Of a stretch of DNA of 64,000 nucleotides, positions 60,778 to 64,000 are shown one piece after another (within the stretch, counting starts at the first letter, position 1; each line of letters opens with the position of its first letter). The DNA comes from Thiotrichaceae bacterium UBA7357 (GTDB lineage Bacteria; Pseudomonadota; Gammaproteobacteria; Eutrophobiales; Eutrophobiaceae), in NCBI GenBank assembly GCA_002470825.1, contig DKOR01000037.1:24912-88911 (forward strand), given 5' to 3'. The notes under the pieces are model-generated. The model searched no databases. It worked only from the letters and a program-made list of their open reading frames with translations, and was not told where the DNA came from. Position numbers and translations under genes: made by a program.

Positions 60778-62481
60778 ATGTTTAATGTCGTGGTAAACGA
60801 TAGTAAAGGACAGAGATTGCAAAACTTTCATTGTCCAGTAACTGAATGCACTATAGGCAAAGCAAAAGACAATTTTATTCAATTACGTGGATGGAGAGTA
60901 GCAGGTCATCACGCTGAGATAAGACGCACATCGACTGGGCTGTTTATAGAAGATAAGACACAAAAAAATAGTCTACAAGTCAATGGTGATGATGTTAATT
61001 CTCATGGTCCAATCCGAACTACTGATGTCATTGTCATTGCGGGTTATCATCTCAAGGCGGGAATGAGTGACGGAACTGATTTAGATGAAGATGATGATGC
61101 TTCTTTTGATGAGATGAAAACCGTTTTTGGCGTTCAGCATCATGATGAGCTTGAAATGTCTGATGAAGCTAACGAAGCGATGTTAGAAATTCTGCATGAT
61201 GAAAAATTTAAATGGCGGAATCAGGTCCACGAAGATTTATTGACTGCTATGGATCTTCGTCGAACTGATATCGGCAGCATGAACGAATCTCAACTACGTA
61301 AGCATGTTGAAAAGTTGATAAATGAAATCATTAATGAGTTAGCTCCAAAGTTCCCACCCGAAGTAGACCAAGATAAATTAGCCATAGATGTTTTAAATGA
61401 AGCTGTTGGACTTGGCCCATTGGAGGAATTACTCGCGAATGATACCGTGACTGAAATAATGGTAAATAAGTTTGATGAAATCTTTATTGAACAATCTGGC
61501 AAACTCACTCTATCTGACATCACTTTCTCCAGTGATGACGCGGTAATGACATCAATAGAACGTATCGTTTCACCTCTTGGACGGCGCATTGATGAAAGCT
61601 CCCCACTGGTTGATGCTCGCTTAAAAGATGGCTCTCGCGTTAATGCTATCATACCGCCATTAGCACTGCGCGGACCTTGTCTCACCATTCGAAAATTTTC
61701 AAAGAAAAAATTACAAGCGGATGATCTCGTCAACTTTGGTGCTTTAAATGAAAACATGGTGGGATTTCTTGAGACTGCAGTTAAAAATCACATGAACATA
61801 CTTATTTCTGGCGGTACGGGAAGTGGTAAGACGACTCTCTTAAATGTACTGTCGAATTTTATTCCATCTACTGAGCGTATTATTACTGTTGAAGATGCGG
61901 CGGAACTGCAATTGAATCAACCCCATCTGGTTAGTTTAGAGGCACGGCCAGCTAACTTGGAAGGTAAGGGTGCTATCCCGATACGTGATCTGGTTAAAAA
62001 TTGTTTGCGAATGCGGCCTGATAGAATCGTTGTAGGTGAGTGTCGTGGCGGCGAAACATTAGACATGTTACAAGCTATGAACACCGGACATGATGGATCT
62101 TTAACAACTGCTCACGCAAATTCACCAAGGGATATGATCGCCAGGTTAGAAGTGATGGTCATGATGTCTGGACTGGACCTTCCAGTTACGGCTATTAGGG
62201 AAATGGTGGCTTCTGCAATAGATATGATAGTACAAATTTCCCGCTACTCTGACGGCAGCCGACGTCTTACTAATATCACTGAAATTACCGGTGTGGAAAA
62301 AAGTGCTGCCGGTGTGTCAACAGGTATTGTCTCTATGCAAGACATTTTTGCTTATAAACAAGATGGTTTTGATAAAGATGGTAAAGTTAAAGGTCAATTT
62401 GAAGCAACTGGAGCAATACCACATTTCTATGAAGAAATGCGCCAACGTGGTTTACCTGCTGACATGTCAATATTTTCGTAA
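60778..62481 (+). CDS. cpaF: Tad pilus secretion ATPase CpaF with N-terminal FHA domain
   Basis: The protein has 567 residues against about 430-480 for most CpaF. Residues about 1-95 form an FHA-like domain (TECTIGKAKDNFIQLRGWRV, AGHHAEIRR, LQVNGDDV). A linker is followed by the type II/IV secretion ATPase: EELLANDTVTEIMVNKFDEI, Walker A SGGTGSGKTTLLN (GGTGSGKT at 345-352), TVEDAAELQLNQPH, Walker B RPDRIVVGECRGGE and the His box TAHANSPRDMIARLE. It powers pilus assembly. The FHA pThr-binding residues look substituted (IGK for IGR, AGHH for SRxH). FHA-CpaF fusions occur in some lineages. Confidence 0.93.
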   Translation: MFNVVVNDSKGQRLQNFHCPVTECTIGKAKDNFIQLRGWRVAGHHAEIRRTSTGLFIEDKTQKNSLQVNGDDVNSHGPIRTTDVIVIAGYHLKAGMSDGTDLDEDDDASFDEMKTVFGVQHHDELEMSDEANEAMLEILHDEKFKWRNQVHEDLLTAMDLRRTDIGSMNESQLRKHVEKLINEIINELAPKFPPEVDQDKLAIDVLNEAVGLGPLEELLANDTVTEIMVNKFDEIFIEQSGKLTLSDITFSSDDAVMTSIERIVSPLGRRIDESSPLVDARLKDGSRVNAIIPPLALRGPCLTIRKFSKKKLQADDLVNFGALNENMVGFLETAVKNHMNILISGGTGSGKTTLLNVLSNFIPSTERIITVEDAAELQLNQPHLVSLEARPANLEGKGAIPIRDLVKNCLRMRPDRIVVGECRGGETLDMLQAMNTGHDGSLTTAHANSPRDMIARLEVMVMMSGLDLPVTAIREMVASAIDMIVQISRYSDGSRRLTNITEITGVEKSAAGVSTGIVSMQDIFAYKQDGFDKDGKVKGQFEATGAIPHFYEEMRQRGLPADMSIFS

Positions 62482-62490
62482 ATCATCATC

Positions 62491-63378
62491 ATGAATATAG
62501 AAACTATACTACAAATGTTACTTTCTGAGTCTACCTATTTTGCGACTCTAGCGTGCGTTTTTACAATGTTCTTTATACTTTGGTATGTTTTAGCTAAAAA
62601 AATACAAGTAGCGATGGCTGAATATCAAACCAGGTTTACAGCGACTGCTGCGAGCAATACGTCGGACATGTTTCTGTCTATAGATTCCAGTGATTTATTC
62701 AAGTTAAATATAGTCGCAATAATAATACTGCCTTCTATAACCTGGTTTATAACTGAAGATCTCATGATAACGTTAACTTTGTTAGTTGGTATGATTTTAT
62801 TGCCATCATTTGTCTATCGAATATTGCGTAAGCAACGCTTGAAGCGTTTTGAAGAACAATTACCGGATGGTCTCACAATGGTATCAGGTGCAATGCGAGC
62901 AGGAGCTAGTTTAAATATTGCGTTAGAAAGCTTAGTCGATGAGCAACCGGCTCCTTTGTCTCAGGAGTTTGAATTATTTTTAAAAGAGCAGCGACTTGGT
63001 GTTGATTTTGAAGTGTCCTTAAAAAGTATGTATAAAAGAGTTCCTCTACCAGATTTTAATATGCTGGTGACGGCCTTGTTAATTAACAAGGAAGTCGGTG
63101 GCAACCTAGCCGAGACTATGGAAACGCTAGCTGACACCTTACGTAAAAAATCTATGATGGAAGGTAAAATTGATGGATTGACAGCACAGGGTAGGTTGCA
63201 AGGAATAGTGATGAGTGGGCTACCCATATTTATCGGTTTAATACTTAATTTTATAGAGCCTGAAGCAATGAGCAAACTTTGGACAACCACAATAGGCTGG
63301 TTTGTACTTGGATTAATCATTGTTATGGAAGGCTTAGCTTATGCAATGATTAGCAAGATCACTAATATAGACGTTTAA
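62491..63378 (+). CDS. tadB: Tad pilus inner-membrane platform protein TadB
   Basis: The protein has 295 residues with about four membrane segments (ATLACVFTMFFILWYVLAKK, then two adjacent in the middle, and a C-terminal TIGWFVLGLIIVMEGLAYAM). The T2SSF-type cytoplasmic domain includes LRKQRLKRFEEQLPDGLTMV, SGAMRAGASLNIALESLVDE and LLINKEVGGNLAETMETLAD. With TadC it forms the platform coupled to the CpaF ATPase. It starts 9 nt after cpaF. Confidence 0.94.
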   Translation: MNIETILQMLLSESTYFATLACVFTMFFILWYVLAKKIQVAMAEYQTRFTATAASNTSDMFLSIDSSDLFKLNIVAIIILPSITWFITEDLMITLTLLVGMILLPSFVYRILRKQRLKRFEEQLPDGLTMVSGAMRAGASLNIALESLVDEQPAPLSQEFELFLKEQRLGVDFEVSLKSMYKRVPLPDFNMLVTALLINKEVGGNLAETMETLADTLRKKSMMEGKIDGLTAQGRLQGIVMSGLPIFIGLILNFIEPEAMSKLWTTTIGWFVLGLIIVMEGLAYAMISKITNIDV

Positions 63379-63389
63379 AGAGAATATAA

Positions 63390-64000
63390 ATGGATAGTAT
63401 TTATTATAGTGGAAGCGTACTGGCATATTTTGCGACAACAATGTTGATCGTCTTTTCTGTTGCTGTTGTCTATAGTCTGATTGATAAGCAAGATCGTACC
63501 TATATGGATCCTTTATCCTGGAAATTAAAACTATTGTGGCCATTTATTCAGATCATCGCTAACTTCTTCGTTATCTTTTTACCTTATGACATGGTGGAAA
63601 AAACTGAAAAGTCCATCACGAGTTCTGGCGTGAGCTACCTGCTTACGGCTGAACAATATATTGCGCTGCGTATTGTTTCCGCGATTATTGCCCCGTTAGG
63701 TGCTCTATTCGTTATGTTTTGTCTAGATGATTATCAGGTGCCTTGGATCATTGCGATGGCTCTTCTAGGATTTATGTTGCCGACCATATGGTTAAACGAC
63801 GTTAGAAAAAAACGTGACGATGCAGTCATTCGGACATTGCCAGTCTATCTAGACTTTCTCACCATGTGTGTAGAAGGTGGACTCAATCTTCAGGGAGCAC
63901 TGACTCAAGCAATGGATAAAGGGGCACGCGGCCCACTACGTAATGAATTTGCAATTGTATTGCGTGATTTGCGTTCCGGTCTGTCACGTGCAGAATCACT
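63390..64000 (+). CDS. tadC: Tad pilus inner-membrane platform protein TadC (partial, 3' end missing)
   Basis: The ATG at 63390, 11 nt after tadB, opens a frame that runs off the right edge after about 203 residues. N-terminal membrane segment: YFATTMLIVFSVAVVYSL. Two more segments lie near residues 90-130. The T2SSF motif is YLDFLTMCVEGGLNLQGALT followed by RGPLRNEFAIVLRDLRSGLS. TadC pairs with TadB; this tandem is diagnostic of Tad systems. Further tad genes (tadD, a prepilin peptidase, cpaE) may continue past the edge. Confidence 0.93.
   Translation, partial: MDSIYYSGSVLAYFATTMLIVFSVAVVYSLIDKQDRTYMDPLSWKLKLLWPFIQIIANFFVIFLPYDMVEKTEKSITSSGVSYLLTAEQYIALRIVSAIIAPLGALFVMFCLDDYQVPWIIAMALLGFMLPTIWLNDVRKKRDDAVIRTLPVYLDFLTMCVEGGLNLQGALTQAMDKGARGPLRNEFAIVLRDLRSGLSRAES

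Overview
The window is an AT-rich stretch of a gammaproteobacterial chromosome. Placement rests on protein content and gene order: carB-greA-rlmE-ftsH-glmM, dapC-dapD-yffB, and the run leuB-asd-fimV-truA-trpF-trpB-trpA-accD-folC-SPOR-cvpA-purF. That run is the arrangement known from Pseudomonas and related lineages. A complete 2-oxoglutarate dehydrogenase operon argues against lineages with a truncated TCA cycle such as SUP05/Thioglobus. The genus cannot be named from the sequence alone. I see no rRNA, tRNA, CRISPR array, insertion sequence or prophage.

Layout. 1-5008 (+): end of carB, greA, rlmE, ftsH and glmM; glmM appears to lack any ATG/GTG/TTG start, and the usual folP between ftsH and glmM is missing. 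5243-9944 (-): recQ, yffB, dapD, dapC. 9991-25590 (+): an EamA permease, then leucine, aspartate-family and tryptophan biosynthesis, fimV, truA, accD, folC, a SPOR protein, cvpA and purF, with a 63-residue helix-turn-helix-like gene between trpB and trpA. 25685-28118 (-): a polyhydroxyalkanoate block (phasin, PhaR repressor, acetyl-CoA acetyltransferase) with good PhaR-type operators before the phasin gene. 28434-34003 (-): sucA-sucB-lpd, divergent from gltA-mdh (+). 36680-44839: mixed housekeeping genes, including a HAD phosphatase, rppH, nspC, mpl, a lone RsxE-like protein beside nth, and a DUF1841 gene.

44842-50097 (+) is the most unusual regulatory unit. A GAF-SpoIIE/PP2C phosphatase, an RsbW/SpoIIAB-type kinase and a STAS protein with a phosphorylatable DSSG motif are joined, with overlapping genes, to a complete Mce/Mla-type lipid ABC transporter (MlaE, MlaF, MlaD and a PqiC-like lipoprotein). 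The STAS protein occupies the MlaB position. This suggests a lipid transporter controlled by a Gram-positive-style partner switch. htpG (-) follows, with a heat-shock-type promoter and a long charged linker.

52211 to the window end (+) is a Tad/Flp pilus locus: a Flp prepilin with its own promoter and a terminator-attenuator, two large TadE/TadG-like proteins, a secreted protein with an internal duplication, a second prepilin-like protein, CpaB with five 40-residue C-terminal repeats, a small secreted protein, the secretin CpaC, an FHA-CpaF ATPase fusion, TadB and the start of TadC. No CpaE/TadZ or prepilin peptidase is present; either could lie beyond the right edge.
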